From positions 868,001-932,000 of the forward strand of contig NZ_CP181045.1 in assembly GCF_047795645.1 (NCBI RefSeq): a stretch of 64,000 nucleotides of DNA, written 5' to 3'. Both the position numbers and the translations under genes were made by a program. The notes under the pieces were generated by a model. The model saw only the letters and a program-made list of their open reading frames with translations, was not told where the DNA came from and made no database searches. Positions 63,484-64,000 of this stretch are shown piece by piece (positions within the stretch are counted from its first letter, which is position 1; every line of letters begins with the position of its first letter). The DNA comes from Salipaludibacillus sp047795645. Lineage in GTDB: Bacteria > Bacillota > Bacilli > Bacillales > Salisediminibacteriaceae.

Positions 63484-63936
63484 ATGAGTAAATTAGTAGT
63501 AACCTTCCTAATAGCTTTGTGTTTAGTTGGTTGTAATCAAGGAACAACTTATATTTCAGAACAAAATAGCAAAGCAGAAAAAATAGCTGAAAAAGTGGAG
63601 ATAGAAACAGATATGAAAGAGAGTTTCACTGAATTAGAAGAAGTAACTGAAAATGGGAACTTATTAGACCTAAAAGTGGCCCAAGGAGAAATCTTAGCGA
63701 GGTGGGATAATATCCTAAATGAAATATACGCGGTTCTGGAAAATCAATTAGGTGAGGAAGAAATGGATAAATTAAGAGAAGAACAACGAGAATGGGTCAG
63801 TTATAGAGATGAACAGGCAGAGAAAAATGCTTTAAAATATGAGGGAGGATCGATGGAACCTGTAGAATATATAAGTACACAATCACATATCACAAAAGAG
63901 CGAAGTTACCAATAAGTAGATCTTTACATGCGTTGA
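63484..63936 (+). CDS. LprI/DUF1311-like lipoprotein with late TAA
   Basis: 143 residues from ATG 63484 with TTGGAGGGG upstream. Lipobox LVGC; then the DUF1311 pattern: a helix (AEKIAEKVEIET), ARWDNILNEIYAVLENQL and LREEQREWVSYRDEQAE. TAA 63913-63915 comes six codons early: the same frame continues VDLYMR to TGA 63934-63936, as relatives end (TYELVDLYM-like). Loss of six residues may not matter. Family members include a lysozyme inhibitor; function here is unproven. Confidence 0.7.
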
Positions 63937-64000
63937 TGATGCCTGGTGTCACTTCCTGAATAATCTTGTTTCACGATTATTGGTACTTTCATTATTTAAA

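Overview
The window looks like a chromosomal stretch of an AT-rich, low-GC Gram-positive endospore former of the Bacillaceae, plausibly an alkaliphilic or soil Bacillus relative. The pointers are strong AGGAGG-type ribosome binding sites, frequent TTG and GTG starts, a CcpA-like cre site, a Bacillus-type BirA box, a GH11 xylanase with a CBM36-like tail as in alkaliphilic Bacillus xylanases, a Vga-type ABC-F gene, and a group IIC intron very like the Oceanobacillus iheyensis one. No rRNA, tRNA, CRISPR array or phage structural gene was seen.

Layout. 1-3.9 kb: acetyltransferase and NUDIX genes, broken small genes, and an SDR gene between inverted repeats. 4-6.5 kb: a MocR-type regulator divergent from an EamA exporter. 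6.7-9.2 kb: a secreted xylanase and a TPR/SEC-C gene. 9.5-11.4 kb: a membrane diguanylate cyclase, with a close paralogue at 30.6-32.5 kb. 12-19.9 kb: alditol oxidase, many small membrane proteins and many decayed genes. 20.05-22.6 kb: a complete IS21-type element with a 5-bp target duplication. 22.8-29.1 kb: small membrane proteins, a histidine phosphatase and a GH42 beta-galactosidase. 32.9-37.3 kb: a second histidine phosphatase, a nuclease-like protein of unknown role and an MHYT-GGDEF-EAL c-di-GMP protein. 37.6-38.9 kb: a Fur-like box, a broken small gene and a siderophore-binding lipoprotein. 39.05-42.58 kb: a group IIC intron sitting directly behind a terminator, its catalytic domain V split by an IS1182-like element. 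42.7-53.6 kb: epimerase, CopC-CopD pair, BioY with BirA box, VWA lipoprotein, SDR, and an arsenite/bile-acid-type carrier. 53.9-57 kb: small enzymes (ABM pseudogene, TraB/EreA-like protein, glycolipid-binding protein, GNAT, DinB). 57.2-59.1 kb: a Vga-family ribosome protection gene with promoter, mini-ORF and attenuator all visible. 59.4-64 kb: hypothetical proteins, asparagine synthetase and an LprI-like lipoprotein.

Themes. Three genes feed c-di-GMP signalling. Xylanase, beta-galactosidase and alditol oxidase suggest growth on plant polysaccharides. The region is unusually worn: eight loci carry in-frame stops in otherwise readable frames, several others are frameshifted or truncated, and gene scraps are duplicated. 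Two families of dispersed palindromic repeats (about 10 copies of a GGTGCCTG...CAGGCACC hairpin, and about 6 loci of a GGGACGGTTC inverted-repeat element) fill the gaps and in places supply the 3' ends of reading frames.
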